Shown: in pieces, positions 1 to 9,940 of the stretch
Layout: every line of letters starts with the position of its first letter
Position numbering within the stretch: the stretch's first letter is position 1
NCBI GenBank assembly: GCA_946122785.1
Contig: CAMGYJ010000004.1
Location: forward strand, 13,414,150-13,478,149
DNA from: Linum tenue
Taxonomy: Eukaryota > Streptophyta > Magnoliopsida > Malpighiales > Linaceae
Length of the DNA: 64,000 nucleotides
Direction of reading: 5' to 3'
Notes under the pieces: generated by a model
The model's input: only the letters and a program-made list of their open reading frames with translations
Database searches by the model: none
What the model was told of the DNA's origin: nothing
Position numbers and translations under genes: made by a program

Positions 1-1560
1 CTAGTGGATATTTCCCGACATGCGAGACAAAACTCGAATAGATTGATCAAGCTCCTCTATGCTTATTGTAAGCATGAACAATTTTGGTCAAGGTAAAGTC
101 CTTGCATTCAATCCATTTTCATTGAATTTTGGTGATCGATTTATTTGCCTTCACTAATCTTTCTTTGTTTTTCTGCCTTCACTAATCTGCACTTAGGGAA
201 AATCACGTGTTGCTGTTGCTACGAATAATACATTCCCAGACTGCTGAGCTGAATCCTCCAAAGGTACTACTTAGTACTAAGCATGGACTGATTATTTCCA
301 TAATAGCATGTACTATCTTCTTTGTTATTGTGGTTAGCTATGTATTTGCATTATGAATCTGTGTTATTAACAAGCTTTGCTGCGATTTGACCCATGTATC
401 GTAGCTTTAGTTGAGGTGTATAATATGTCAAGGTCTAATGGAGGAAAAATATACAGATGGCGTAGGAGGTTTATTACTCTCGGTAGTCTCAATAAATGGT
501 TTAATTCGGTTGGAAAATTTGTTCGAATTCTTAAGTTTGGAACCTCATGTTCGATGCCAACGTTTGGCATTGTCCTAAAAGCCACACCAACCCCAAGTTT
601 GATAGCCGAAATGAATTCTAATATGTGACGTAGTGTTGATTATTGTGAAACTAGTACGTCATTTGTATATTTTTCATCCAGAAAGATATTTACATGTTCT
701 ATCACTGATGATGTCAAATCCTCCTGGGTCAAGTTCTGCGAATTTTGTTTATCGCACATATTTGCTTTACAACTAGCTATGCCATCCCCTCAACGTCAAT
801 AATAGGGACCATGTTGCATGCTGTTATGGAAATACTCACGCCTACTTAATTTGCATCAGGTACAACCTACCAAGAGCCATTTTGTTGCAATTCGCATCAA
901 TTTTTTACCTCACCAACCTGGTAAAAGAAGATTGAAAAGAAATAGTAGGTAAGAGCTCTGTACTGCTTCCATTCTAGATAATACGAGTAGCAGATCATTA
1001 GTATTTATAGAGTGAATGTTTTTTTCCAGTTAAGACAATGTTGTTGTATTTTCTATACGATGTATTTGTATTAAGCAGAAGAATGTTGTATTTTTTGGTT
1101 TTAGTCTTGTAGGTGTTATTACTATGTTCTTGGGTTGGACATTACAGACAAGTCCTTTGATCCGAAACTTGATAAGAGTGGAAGGGGTGGGTGTTTCCAT
1201 CAAAACTCTGCGTTTATTTTGCTTAAAATAAAACAAGTGGGTCGAGTATGAATAGTGAGTGGAAGAGAGAGTTAGCTTATGGGACAGTAAGCTCATAAGC
1301 TTAAGGGACAGTAGGTGCATCAAGTCGATTTCATCTTAATGAAGTTAGAATCCTTAGGTCTACACTAATCCCTGTTGGTTGTAACTATGGCTAAAATGAT
1401 TAATGATCTGCGCATAGGTCAAATGGTAAGTGTTGGATAAATTTGCCTCATAATAAATAAACAGGATCATAGTTCGATTGAGGCAATTAACTTTCATTGT
1501 TTTTAAATCCTTTGCTAAAATCATCTCACTTCATACTTTAAACAAAACTTGACTATAAAT
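1..1560. other. Unassigned non-coding DNA
   Basis: No gene or mobile element is recognised with confidence. A short open stretch at about 195-263 is bounded by AG on the left and GT on the right, so it could be a stranded exon, but its translation matches nothing I know. The small open frames at 367-628 and 1030-1323 overlap on opposite strands and have no recognisable motif. Confidence 0.5.
1416..1490 (+). repeat. Possible degenerate tRNA-derived SINE head
   Basis: A box-A-like stretch (TAGGTCAAATGGTAAG, near 1417) is followed about 50 bases later by a box-B-like stretch (ATAGTTCGATTGA, near 1471). This is the spacing of an RNA polymerase III internal promoter. Neither box is a perfect match, and no 3' tail or target duplication was seen. 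It may be chance. Confidence 0.25.
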
Positions 1561-1570
1561 GCAAGAAACT

Positions 1571-1614
1571 TTTGGCAGTCTAGTGGTTAAGGTAGGTGTT
1601 TACCATCTAATTTG
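1571..1614 (+). mobile_element. tRNA-derived SINE, left part (box A)
   Basis: The stretch holds a good box A (TAGTGGTTAAGG, 1581-1592), as in tRNA-derived plant SINEs. The SINE is cut after 1614 by the hAT element at 1615-2615 and resumes at 2624. With that element and one copy of its target duplication removed, box A and box B lie about 37 bases apart, the normal tRNA spacing. Calling it a SINE is inference from the two boxes. The family, the 3' tail and the SINE's own target duplication were not identified. Confidence 0.6.
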
Positions 1615-2615
1615 CATGGTAAAGGAAACCGTACCGGAAGTCATACCGGATCCGTCAGTGGTAGGGTATTTTGTGGTACTACCGTGGTTCAATCGTTGTG
1701 TACCGGTAAAATACCGTTTATGTAATTAAATAATATTTTTTTGTTAAAAAACCGTACCGGCAGATTCAAGATATTGTTTCGGTACCGGAATATACCGGAT
1801 AACAAACCTGAATAAACTAAATAGGCATATTTAATATAACAATCAACATTATACTTCAAAGTTCAAATCAGTCAAAACATTAAAAAGATCAAAAACTCAT
1901 GAGCATGCTATTTTTTCCAATCTGTAATTTTTCCTTACCAAAGTGTCGCGTTCTTGAGCAGTCAGCTCTGTCCTAGGGGCTAGGCGATGCCTTCTTGTTC
2001 TTGAGCAGGGGAGGGAGAGGCGAGGCACGCTGGTTGAGGAGCAGGAGAGGGAGAGGCGAGATGCGTGTCGGCTGAGGAGCAGGAGAGGGAGAGGTGAGGC
2101 GCGCCGGCTGCCCGGCTGAGGACTGAGGAGCGGCAGTGCGGCGGCGGATCTGCTCGATTTTCGTCGGTCGCCACTAGCCAGAGAAGATGAACGGCAGAAA
2201 TGCGGAGCACGACTCAGGTCTGCAGGTCACTTTCGCGCCGATCGCGGGTCGCAGGTTGCAGGCGGCCAGAGGAGATGAGGAGCGGCGGGGCTGCGTTGTC
2301 CTCTGGTTTGGACTCTGGAGAAGAAAGAACTAGAAAATGATTAAACAAAACTCCAAATTTTCGATAGATTAGGGTTTTTGGCTTTCGGGAGATTTTTTTT
2401 TTTACTATTTTATGTGCCAAAACGACGTAGTTTTTGTTCCTACTGTTTATCGCCGGTTAGACCAAAACCGGGCGGTTTTTTGTTTTGTGCCGGTTAAACC
2501 ACCAAAACCGGCCGACACGGTATTCTTCCCACAGCCAGCCTGCCGTATCGTCCCAGGTCCGGTTTCTGGTTTTACCGGTTGAACCGGCCGGTACGATCCG
2601 GTTTCCTGGTCCATG
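1615..2615. mobile_element. Non-autonomous hAT-type DNA transposon
   Basis: The element is 1,001 bp with imperfect terminal inverted repeats. The left end starts CATGGTAAAGGAAACCG and the reverse complement of the right end starts CATGGACCAGGAAACCG. It is flanked by a perfect 8-bp direct repeat, CTAATTTG, at 1607-1614 and 2616-2623, the target-site length of hAT elements. ACCGG/CCGGT motifs are packed near both ends (about 1630-1800 and 2450-2610), as expected of subterminal transposase-binding sites. The middle (1980-2300) is GC-rich and includes an imperfect tandem of about 45 bp built on GAGCAGGAGAGGGAGAGG. No transposase is encoded, so movement would need a transposase supplied in trans. 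Confidence 0.85.
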
Positions 2616-2623
2616 CTAATTTG

Positions 2624-2665
2624 ATAGAAAAGGTGTAGGGTTCGAAAGCTAGGTTCAACATTATA
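2624..2665 (+). mobile_element. tRNA-derived SINE, right part (box B)
   Basis: This continues the SINE interrupted at 1614. Box B (GGTTCGAAAGC) lies at 2639-2649. The first eight bases (2616-2623) duplicate 1607-1614 and are the hAT target duplication. The SINE body may run further into the AT-rich sequence to about 2820, but its end is not defined. Confidence 0.55.
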
Positions 2666-3500
2666 TTCACTTTTTTGCTAATCATTACCCTTTCCACATC
2701 TATTTTCTAAAGTTCTCTGTTTCTTCTTTGAAATCACTTGTTCAGGGTTGATTACCCTCTCCTTGCTAATTAAGTTTATTTATAATTTATCATATTTCTA
2801 TTTATAATTTTTTTTCCAACTGTTCATTAATAGTAATTCTACACCTCATGTCATTTTTCTCACACACCATCGTAGTGCCCAGCTCCACGTTGCAACTTTG
2901 CCTTAACCGAAAACTAGTACATCCCCAAAACGAACCTTTGCTAAACCACGCGAAGGGCATTCGTAGAGTAATGTAATAGCTAAGTTTGAAAAAAGTAAAA
3001 TAGTACTGTACTCAGTTACAACTTCTTTATTGTGTCTCATCCTGGAGTGTTTATTGAAAGTACACTTAAAAGAGTTAATGCACACAGACAAACTTCTAAA
3101 CGTCAAAGCTCCATCTTTGGAATGGTTCAATATCGTGACTCCACACTGATGCGTGTAAAATGGATTGGTTGTTATTGTCAAAGAGATGTAGTGTTGATTT
3201 AAAAATTTAGTAGGGTAAACGATTTCCTATACTAAGACGCATGTAATATAGTATACAACATTATAGTCAAAATTCAGACTATGAACTTTGCTTTTGTCAG
3301 TTGAGCTAGAATGTCTTGTTCCTTATAAATATATTTGTATCCAACACTATCATCAATACCTATGGCCAAGTAACGATGAGATTATGGTAGATCAAGGAAT
3401 AGCTTATGGGAAATTTGTCAGAGAGGATCTTATCATGTGGAATAATTGTTGTTTGTCATTCCAGATGAGCAGTGAATTTCGCTAGGCAACAGAAGTAACA
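2666..3500. other. Unassigned AT-rich DNA
   Basis: There is no recognisable gene. A 65-codon open frame at 3288-3485 (+) has no known motif and no supporting context, and a minus-strand frame at 2903-3181 is equally featureless. Confidence 0.5.
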
Positions 3501-3835
3501 TGGGGTCGTTTGGATTAGTGTTTCTAATGAGGGATTTGAGCACAATCCCTCACAATGAGAGATTTTAATTAAAATCACTCGTTTGGGAAATAATTTTTCG
3601 ATTAGAGATTTTAAACATTCAGAATTTCAGAAACCCACATTTGTGGGATTGTGAAATAGCTGATGACCACCAGCTATTTTGAAATCCCTCAATATTTTGC
3701 CAATTTATTCCATATATGCCCATACTATTTTTCTGAAAATCCAACTCTACCCTTCTTCTATTAACCCTTCGTAACTCTGCATCTCCTTCGATTCTGTCTC
3801 TCTGTCGCAGCTGCGGATGCGAGCGTATGTTCTAC
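3501..3835. mobile_element. Possible MITE end interrupted by the copia element
   Basis: The segment opens with GGGGTCGTTTGG, a terminus typical of several plant MITE families, followed by short internal inverted repeats (AATCCCTCA / TGAGGGATT-like) between 3523 and 3690. No opposite end was found before the copia LTR at 3836 or after it at 9232, so the boundaries and class are uncertain. Confidence 0.3.
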
Positions 3836-4225
3836 TATTGGAGAACAAGCAGGGAGCTGACACCAGAAGAACAGCAGCCACAGCAGTTCTCCACAGCAGT
3901 CCTGATCAGGCAAGGATTCAATCCATTCATCAACATCAGCACGATGGACTGAAGTGGAAGAGAATGAGAGTTTGGAACTAAAGCGGCATTTATCCAACGT
4001 CGTCGTTTTATTCTTATTTGTTTAACAGGTTTAAATACCAGTTAGTTGTCAATAACGAATCCGGACGAGCCAAGTGTCGGGCTTTAGTTAATGGATTTTG
4101 TATAACGGTTAACACTGTGTATTAGCCGTTGTGACTGAGTATAAATAGAAAATCACAAAAGAGAGGTCAGTAGTTTTACTACTGCTCCTCCACCCAAAAC
4201 CCTCAGCTGTCCTTCGTCTTTCTTA
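3836..4225 (+). repeat. 5' LTR of the copia element
   Basis: This 390-bp direct repeat matches 8842-9231 except for two substitutions: G/A in CAGCCACA(G/A)CAG and C/A in GAGAGGT(C/A)AG. It starts TATTGGAGAAC and ends CTTTCTTA, without canonical TG...CA termini. A TATA box (GTATAAATAG) lies near 4139-4148, so transcripts would start around 4165-4180. Confidence 0.93.
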
Positions 4226-4237
4226 TGGTATCAGAGC
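4226..4237 (+). promoter_or_regulatory. Primer-binding site (initiator Met tRNA)
   Basis: TGGTATCAGAGC directly follows the 5' LTR. It is the standard complement of the 3' end of plant initiator methionine tRNA and primes minus-strand DNA synthesis. Confidence 0.93.
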
Positions 4238-4290
4238 GCGGCGCCATTCTAGGAGCCTGATCCAGGCAGAAGCAGCTATTCTAGGTCACA

Positions 4291-6279
4291 ATGAGTGGAG
4301 GTGAAGAACAAACGGTGTCTGGTTCAGCTATTCCTTCTTCCGCTACTGCAGCAACCATGGCATCGGCTCAAACTTCTCCTGATTTCCAGTTTGGTAACCC
4401 TTTTTATCAGAACCCTAATGAAAATCTGTCTCAGTCTATTGTATCTGAAGTACTAGATGGTAGCAACTATCAGATGTGGGCGAGATCCATTCGCATTGCC
4501 CTGAAAACCAAGTACAAACTTGGGTTTATTGATGGTTCTGTTGCTATCCCAGATCCCAGATCTGACCCAAATGGGTATAGAGCATGGGATGCTTGTAACA
4601 CTGTGGTGCTGTGTTGGATTATCAATTCTCTGCATAAGGATATCAAACGCAGTGTCCAAAGCCATGAAGTGGCTCAAAATCTGTGGGAAGAACTGAAGGA
4701 CAGGTTTGGTCAAGCCAATGCTATCAAATTGACCAACCTGGAAGATGACATTCATGCTTGTAAGCAAGGAAACATGACGATTACCCAATATTATACATTG
4801 ATGAAGGGTTTATGGGAAGAGTATTCAAAGTTTAATCCAATTGTTCCATGTACCTGTGCACCAGGACAAGTTTTACCTTGTCCAGCTGTTGAAGCCTTCA
4901 AGGCCAAACAAGAAACAGACTATCTTGTTAGGTTTCTGAGAGGAGTGAATCCTGCTTTTGAAGTGGTCAAAACCCAGCTCTTGATGATGAAGCCCCTTCC
5001 CACAGTTGTTGCAGCATATGGGGATTTACTCCAACATGAACAAAAATTGAAGTCAGACAAAGGAAGAACTACTCAATCAGTAGCTTTTGCATCTTATGGT
5101 AGGCAGACTGGTCAAGGAAGTGATAACAACACTGGGAAACAAGCACCAAGGCAAGGCAATGCAGAGGCAAGTGAGACAGGACTGTTTTGCAGATACTGCA
5201 AAAAGACTAATCATAACATTGCAGATTGCTGGAAGTTAAAGAGGAAGAACAAGGAACAAGGTACTGGTAATCATTTTGCTGGGGCAGTAAATGAATCAGA
5301 AGATGGAATCAATGATTCTCAATTGAGCAGTGGGGCTGGGAGTGTGAATTCAGGAGGAAGTGGATCTGGTAACCTGATGAGTCTTCAGTTAACTGGGGAT
5401 GAGATGAACAAGCTCAGGCAATTACTTCAGGGAGTGACCACTGCACCTTCTCCTTCACCATCACCTCCTCATTCACCAAGTATTCGTCATGCAGCATTCT
5501 CAGTGGCACAACAGATGCCACAGTTCCCTAACTCAGCTGGTAAATATGTCTTAACCTCATTTGTTCATTGTCATTCAGCCTCCATAGTTCAAACATGGAT
5601 TTTAGACACAGGAGCCTCAGACCACATTATTTGTTCCAAGAATTTTTTCACAACTTGCAAGCCTGTTCATGGTTTGTCAGTTTTCTTACCAAATAGTAGT
5701 AGAGTCACAGTCACTCACATTGGTTCAGTTGAGTTACCTTCAGGAATCACTTTGACTAATGTGCTACTAATTCCCAGTTTCACCTTCAATCTTGTGTCAG
5801 TAAGTAGATTGACACATGACTTACCAATTTCCCTCACTTTTCAATCTGATTCTTGTGTTATCCAGGACCTAGTAACCAACAGGATGATTGGATTGGCAAA
5901 ACAAAGTAGGGGTCTATATCATTTAATCTCCAACTCCAAGACAGAATTCACACCTTCAGTAGCTTCTGTTTACAATTTTCATCCTCAGAAGATCAATCTA
6001 TGGCATTGGCGTTTAGGGCATCCCAGTTCAAAGAAGATTCAGTTATTAGAGCATTGTAATCCCTTAGTTAAGCATGAGACAGTGAGGCATTGTGATGTTT
6101 GTCATTTCTCTAAACACAAGAGATTACCTTTTCATTTGAGTGAGCACAGAGCTAGTAGTGTTTTTGATTTAATCCATGTAGACATATGGGGCCCTTGGCA
6201 CTTGAATCTTATGATGGTTTTTCATATTTTCTTACTGTGGTTGATGATCATTCACGTGCTGTGTGGACTTTTCTTATGA
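4291..6279 (+). CDS. Copia Gag-protease-integrase N-terminus (first part of broken polyprotein)
   Basis: This is a 662-codon frame starting 53 bases after the primer site. Residues 1-280 are a copia-type Gag, with the usual N-terminal LDGSNY...W pattern at about 56-64. A CCHC zinc knuckle has C300, C303, H308 and C313. The aspartic protease active site DTGAS is at 439-443. The GAG-pre-integrase region with the LWHWRLGH motif and the CxxC of the integrase zinc domain follow at about 567-610, and the first integrase core aspartate appears in HVDIWGP at about 629-635. From there the frame reads non-copia residues and stops at 6279, because a one-base net indel near 6188-6196 moves the true frame to the next entry. 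Gag would form particles in the cytoplasm and the protease would cut the polyprotein. Confidence 0.93.
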   Translation: MSGGEEQTVSGSAIPSSATAATMASAQTSPDFQFGNPFYQNPNENLSQSIVSEVLDGSNYQMWARSIRIALKTKYKLGFIDGSVAIPDPRSDPNGYRAWDACNTVVLCWIINSLHKDIKRSVQSHEVAQNLWEELKDRFGQANAIKLTNLEDDIHACKQGNMTITQYYTLMKGLWEEYSKFNPIVPCTCAPGQVLPCPAVEAFKAKQETDYLVRFLRGVNPAFEVVKTQLLMMKPLPTVVAAYGDLLQHEQKLKSDKGRTTQSVAFASYGRQTGQGSDNNTGKQAPRQGNAEASETGLFCRYCKKTNHNIADCWKLKRKNKEQGTGNHFAGAVNESEDGINDSQLSSGAGSVNSGGSGSGNLMSLQLTGDEMNKLRQLLQGVTTAPSPSPSPPHSPSIRHAAFSVAQQMPQFPNSAGKYVLTSFVHCHSASIVQTWILDTGASDHIICSKNFFTTCKPVHGLSVFLPNSSRVTVTHIGSVELPSGITLTNVLLIPSFTFNLVSVSRLTHDLPISLTFQSDSCVIQDLVTNRMIGLAKQSRGLYHLISNSKTEFTPSVASVYNFHPQKINLWHWRLGHPSSKKIQLLEHCNPLVKHETVRHCDVCHFSKHKRLPFHLSEHRASSVFDLIHVDIWGPWHLNLMMVFHIFLLWLMIIHVLCGLFL

Positions 6280-8987
6280 AACATAAATCAGAAACAAGAA
6301 CACTGTTGCAAGGTTTCTGTATGATGGTAAAGAATCAGTTTTCCAAATCTGTCAAAACTATCAGAAGTGATCAAGGGAGAGAGTTTCATATGAATGAATT
6401 CTATCAAGAACATGGGATAATACATCAGATGTCTTGTGTTGCCACACCAGAACAAAACGGTAGGGTTGAACGCAAGCATCAGCATATTTTAAATGTGGCA
6501 CGAGCTCTAAGATTTCAATCTGGAGTGCCTCTGCAGTTTTGGAGTGACTGCATCCTTCATGCAGTGCACTTGATCAACAGACTCCCTACTCCTATTTTGC
6601 ACAACAAGAGCCCCTATGAACTGCTTTATCTATCTCCTCCATCACTTGATCATTTAAAGGTTTTTGGCTGTTTAGCCTATGCCTCCACTCTCAGCAGTGG
6701 AAGGACAAAGTTTCAAACTCGAGCTAGGCAATGCATCTTTTTAGGGTACTCTTTTGGTGTTAAAGGTTACAAACTTTTTGATTTAACATCTCATGAAGTT
6801 TTCTTGTCCAGAGATGTTACATTTTATGAGGATATCCTTCCTTTTCATGGTATGGTAGATGATGATGAAGAACCTACACCTACCTTTCCTGATCTTCCAA
6901 CAGTTCAGTTTCCTGATACTCAGGCTCATGGGGGCCCTGTTGCACCAACACCTTTTCCATCTTCATCTATTAACTTGGAACCTCAGAACTCATCCTTTGT
7001 GGAGCATAGTTCTGAGTCTCCTGTTTCACCTCCTTCAGCAGCAGATCAAGACCAGTCAGATGATGAAGATTTTGCTGCTGAGCCTGATTATCAGGAAGAG
7101 TCAGATGATGAAGAATTGTTACCAGGGGATGAACTGGATGATAATGAGCTTCCACCAAGGAAAAGGAAGCCACCAGTTTGGCATAAGGATTATGTCACTA
7201 CCATAAATCAGATTAGTCAATACTGTATGGATAATTATGTTTCTTACCATCAGTTTACTCCACAACAGAAGAGATATGCTATGAGCTTGGTAGCTTTCAT
7301 GGACCCTCAAACTTACAAGGAAGCAGCAAAGGAGCATCATTGGGTTAAAGCCATGGAGGAAGAGCTCAATGCTCTGACTGAAAACCACACTTGGGACCTA
7401 GTTACTCTGCCTGCAGGAAAAAGGACTATAGGTTGCAAGTGGGTATTTAAGACCAAGCTCAAGCCTGATGGATCAATTGAGAGGTATAAAGCCAGGTTAG
7501 TTGCTAAAGGCTTTACACAAATTTATGGCATAGATTTTCTGGATACCTTCTCACCAGTTGCTAAGATTAATACAGTTAAGACATTATTAGCAGTTGCAGC
7601 AGCTAAAAACTGGTGTTTACACCAGATGGATGTATCCAATGCGTTTTTGCATGGAGATTTAGATGAGGAGGTGTACATGACTCCACCTCCTGGTTTGGAA
7701 GGCAGTGAAGGGAAAGTATGCAGACTTAGAAAGTCTCTTTATGGCTTGAAACAAGCAAGCAGACAATGGTTTGCCAAGTTAACTTCATCTCTACTGAAGA
7801 ATGGTTTTTCACAATCAGCTTCAGACTACTCTATGTTCACAAAGAAAGTTCAAGAAAGGTTAGTGATTCTACTTGTGTATGTGGATGATATCATCCTAGC
7901 AGGTGAAAAACTTGATGATCTTGAGTTGGTAAAGTTGTATTTAAGAAGAAACTTCAAGATTAAGGACCTTGGAGCCCTGAAATATTTCCTTGGTCTGGAA
8001 ATTGTAAGAAATGCTGATGGGATTGTGGTCAACCAAAGGAAATACTGTACAGAGTTGTTAGAAGATACTGGTTATGCAGATGCAAAGGAGACATTAACTC
8101 CCATTGACATGAAGGTAAGGCTGAGTTCAAGAGAAGGAGTTCCCATTGATGATCCTCAGTCTTACAGAAGATTGATTGGGAGGCTTCACTACTTAACTAT
8201 AACCAGACCAGATATTTGTTTCACTGTGCAGCAATTAAGTCAGTTTCAAGGTAACCCTCTTGATACACACATACAGGCAGCATACAGATTACTTAGATAC
8301 CTCAAGAAATCTCCAGGGCAAGGCATTCTGTTTAGCAGTAACACAGATTTTACTATCACTGGTTATAGTGATTCTGACTGGGCAGCTTGTCCAGATACAA
8401 GAAGATCAATCACAGGGTTTTGTACTTATTTTGGGAATTCATTGCTTACATGGAAAAGTAAAAAGCAGACAACCGTTTCAAGGTCATCTTCTGAGGCAGA
8501 GTATCGAGCTTTAGCTCATTTGGTTTGTGAGATTCAGTGGTTGAAGGGACTGTTGTCAGAGTTGGCAGTTCAAGTAGAGACTCCAATTACTGTATACTGT
8601 GATAACAGGTCAGCAATCCATATTGCTGAAAATCCTGTTTTCCATGAGAGAACAAAGCATATTGAGATTGATATGCATGTTACACGAGAAAGGGTGAAGT
8701 CAGGGATGATCAGATTAAGCTATTTACACACTTCACACCAATTAGCTGATATTTTCACTAAAGGAGTTAGAAAGTACAGGTTGCTTGAGTTACTTGGCAA
8801 GATGGGAGTAATTAATGTTTACTCGCCATCTTGTGGGGGCCTATTGGAGAACAAGCAGGGAGCTGACACCAGAAGAACAGCAGCCACAACAGTTCTCCAC
8901 AGCAGTCCTGATCAGGCAAGGATTCAATCCATTCATCAACATCAGCACGATGGACTGAAGTGGAAGAGAATGAGAGTTTGGAACTAA
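6186..8987 (+). CDS. Copia integrase core, reverse transcriptase and RNase H (second part of broken polyprotein)
   Basis: The frame has 933 codons. The ATG at its start is only an artefact of the frameshift; the product is really the continuation of the upstream frame. The integrase core shows RSDQGREF (second catalytic Asp) and TPEQNGRVER (catalytic Glu). The reverse transcriptase carries GCKWVFK, QMDVSNAFLHG, SLYGLKQA and the catalytic YVDD at residue 565 (7878-7889). The RNase H region contains YSDSDWA, SRSSSEAEYRA and YCDNRSAI. No premature stop is seen. The last 48 or so residues and the stop codon lie inside the 3' LTR, so the C-terminus is LTR-encoded. Confidence 0.93.
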   Translation: MGPLALESYDGFSYFLTVVDDHSRAVWTFLMKHKSETRTLLQGFCMMVKNQFSKSVKTIRSDQGREFHMNEFYQEHGIIHQMSCVATPEQNGRVERKHQHILNVARALRFQSGVPLQFWSDCILHAVHLINRLPTPILHNKSPYELLYLSPPSLDHLKVFGCLAYASTLSSGRTKFQTRARQCIFLGYSFGVKGYKLFDLTSHEVFLSRDVTFYEDILPFHGMVDDDEEPTPTFPDLPTVQFPDTQAHGGPVAPTPFPSSSINLEPQNSSFVEHSSESPVSPPSAADQDQSDDEDFAAEPDYQEESDDEELLPGDELDDNELPPRKRKPPVWHKDYVTTINQISQYCMDNYVSYHQFTPQQKRYAMSLVAFMDPQTYKEAAKEHHWVKAMEEELNALTENHTWDLVTLPAGKRTIGCKWVFKTKLKPDGSIERYKARLVAKGFTQIYGIDFLDTFSPVAKINTVKTLLAVAAAKNWCLHQMDVSNAFLHGDLDEEVYMTPPPGLEGSEGKVCRLRKSLYGLKQASRQWFAKLTSSLLKNGFSQSASDYSMFTKKVQERLVILLVYVDDIILAGEKLDDLELVKLYLRRNFKIKDLGALKYFLGLEIVRNADGIVVNQRKYCTELLEDTGYADAKETLTPIDMKVRLSSREGVPIDDPQSYRRLIGRLHYLTITRPDICFTVQQLSQFQGNPLDTHIQAAYRLLRYLKKSPGQGILFSSNTDFTITGYSDSDWAACPDTRRSITGFCTYFGNSLLTWKSKKQTTVSRSSSEAEYRALAHLVCEIQWLKGLLSELAVQVETPITVYCDNRSAIHIAENPVFHERTKHIEIDMHVTRERVKSGMIRLSYLHTSHQLADIFTKGVRKYRLLELLGKMGVINVYSPSCGGLLENKQGADTRRTAATTVLHSSPDQARIQSIHQHQHDGLKWKRMRVWN
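8830..8841 (+). promoter_or_regulatory. Polypurine tract of the copia element
   Basis: The short G-rich run CTTGTGGGGGCC stands immediately before the 3' LTR, where plus-strand priming is expected. The pol reading frame passes through it. Confidence 0.7.
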
Positions 8988-9231
8988 AGCGGCATTTATC
9001 CAACGTCGTCGTTTTATTCTTATTTGTTTAACAGGTTTAAATACCAGTTAGTTGTCAATAACGAATCCGGACGAGCCAAGTGTCGGGCTTTAGTTAATGG
9101 ATTTTGTATAACGGTTAACACTGTGTATTAGCCGTTGTGACTGAGTATAAATAGAAAATCACAAAAGAGAGGTAAGTAGTTTTACTACTGCTCCTCCACC
9201 CAAAACCCTCAGCTGTCCTTCGTCTTTCTTA
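8842..9231 (+). repeat. 3' LTR of the copia element
   Basis: Same length as the 5' LTR, with two mismatches in 390. The TATA box is at about 9145-9154. The end of the polyprotein frame and its stop codon (to 8987) lie inside it. Confidence 0.93.
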
Positions 9232-9658
9232 GATTTGGGACGTCCCACGCCCTGCTTCTGATCGAGGTAAGTTGGTGATGTAGCCTGGGAAGTGATGATG
9301 ATGGTGTTCGTCGGCTGGTGGTGGCGAAGTGTTTGACGGTGGGGAGATGGGGTGATGGCGCTTGGAGGAGTCGAGAGGGAGAAGGAATGGAAGGAAGGAA
9401 ATTGGGTTCTTGTTTATTTGCTGAGGGAGAAAAATGGAGTTGCTTCCCCTGTACAACTACTGTCCGGGCTTCCATTTTTTTTCAATTTAATGGCAAAACT
9501 AGTGGACAATGACTCCTCTCATTACAGAACTGTGAACCTCATTCTTTCATCACCTACCATGATCCCAAATTAATGAAATCCACACTCACCTGTTGGAGGG
9601 TTTTTTTCTATAATGGGAAACAAATGGGGTGAGGGGATTATAATTGTTGGGATGGGTT

Positions 9659-9659
<1 letters not shown>
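9232..9659. other. Unassigned DNA
   Basis: Overlapping short frames on both strands at 9209-9573 show no motif. Nothing here matches the sequence left of the copia element well enough to define the original insertion site. Confidence 0.5.

Positions 9660-9749
<90 letters not shown>
9660..9749. repeat. (GA)n microsatellite
   Basis: About 45 uninterrupted GA dinucleotides cover about 90 bp. The frames crossing it only encode Arg-Glu or Leu-Ser runs and are not genes. A short (AAT)n run lies at about 9816-9836. Confidence 0.98.
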
Positions 9750-9752
<3 letters not shown>

Positions 9753-9907
9753 GGGGTGGGGTGTAACAGATAGGGTGTGGGTGACATGGGGTGGGGTGGG
9801 TTTTTATTTGTTTTAATAGTAATAATAATAATAATAAGTTATTGATATTATTTCTAATTCGCAATTGTAACCATTTCTACGTAAACGTTTATTCAATCGT
9901 TAACTTA

Positions 9908-9940
9908 CTAGCAGTGGGCCCGGCCCGTTGGCCGGTGTCG
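9908..9940 (-). other. Helitron 3' terminal hairpin and CTAG
   Basis: On the minus strand a 5-bp stem (CGGCC/GGCCG) with loop AACG is followed by about 9 bases and CTAG. A near copy exists at 22857. Confidence 0.65.

Larger units (their letters stand above)
3836..9231 (+). mobile_element. Nearly complete Ty1/copia LTR retrotransposon
   Basis: This is a 5.4-kb element with two 390-bp LTRs, an initiator-Met-type primer-binding site, gag, protease, integrase, reverse transcriptase and RNase H in copia order, and a G-rich purine tract before the 3' LTR. The LTRs differ at only two positions, so insertion was recent. A single net frameshift near 6188-6196 breaks the polyprotein at the start of the integrase core, so this copy should not make a complete polyprotein. 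No matching 5-bp target duplication is visible: the flanks read TTCTAC on the left and GATTT on the right. It is the youngest identifiable insertion in the window. Confidence 0.95.

Noticed and set aside
1581..2649. Box A and box B as a tRNA gene
   Set aside because: No cloverleaf can be formed around them, and the boxes are split by a transposon; a SINE fits better.
6186..6279. Overlap of the two copia frames as a programmed frameshift
   Set aside because: The shift falls inside the integrase core, after protease, where copia elements do not shift frames. A simple indel is more likely.
9586..9864. Open frames on both strands across the GA tract
   Set aside because: They only translate the microsatellite into Arg-Glu or Leu-Ser runs.
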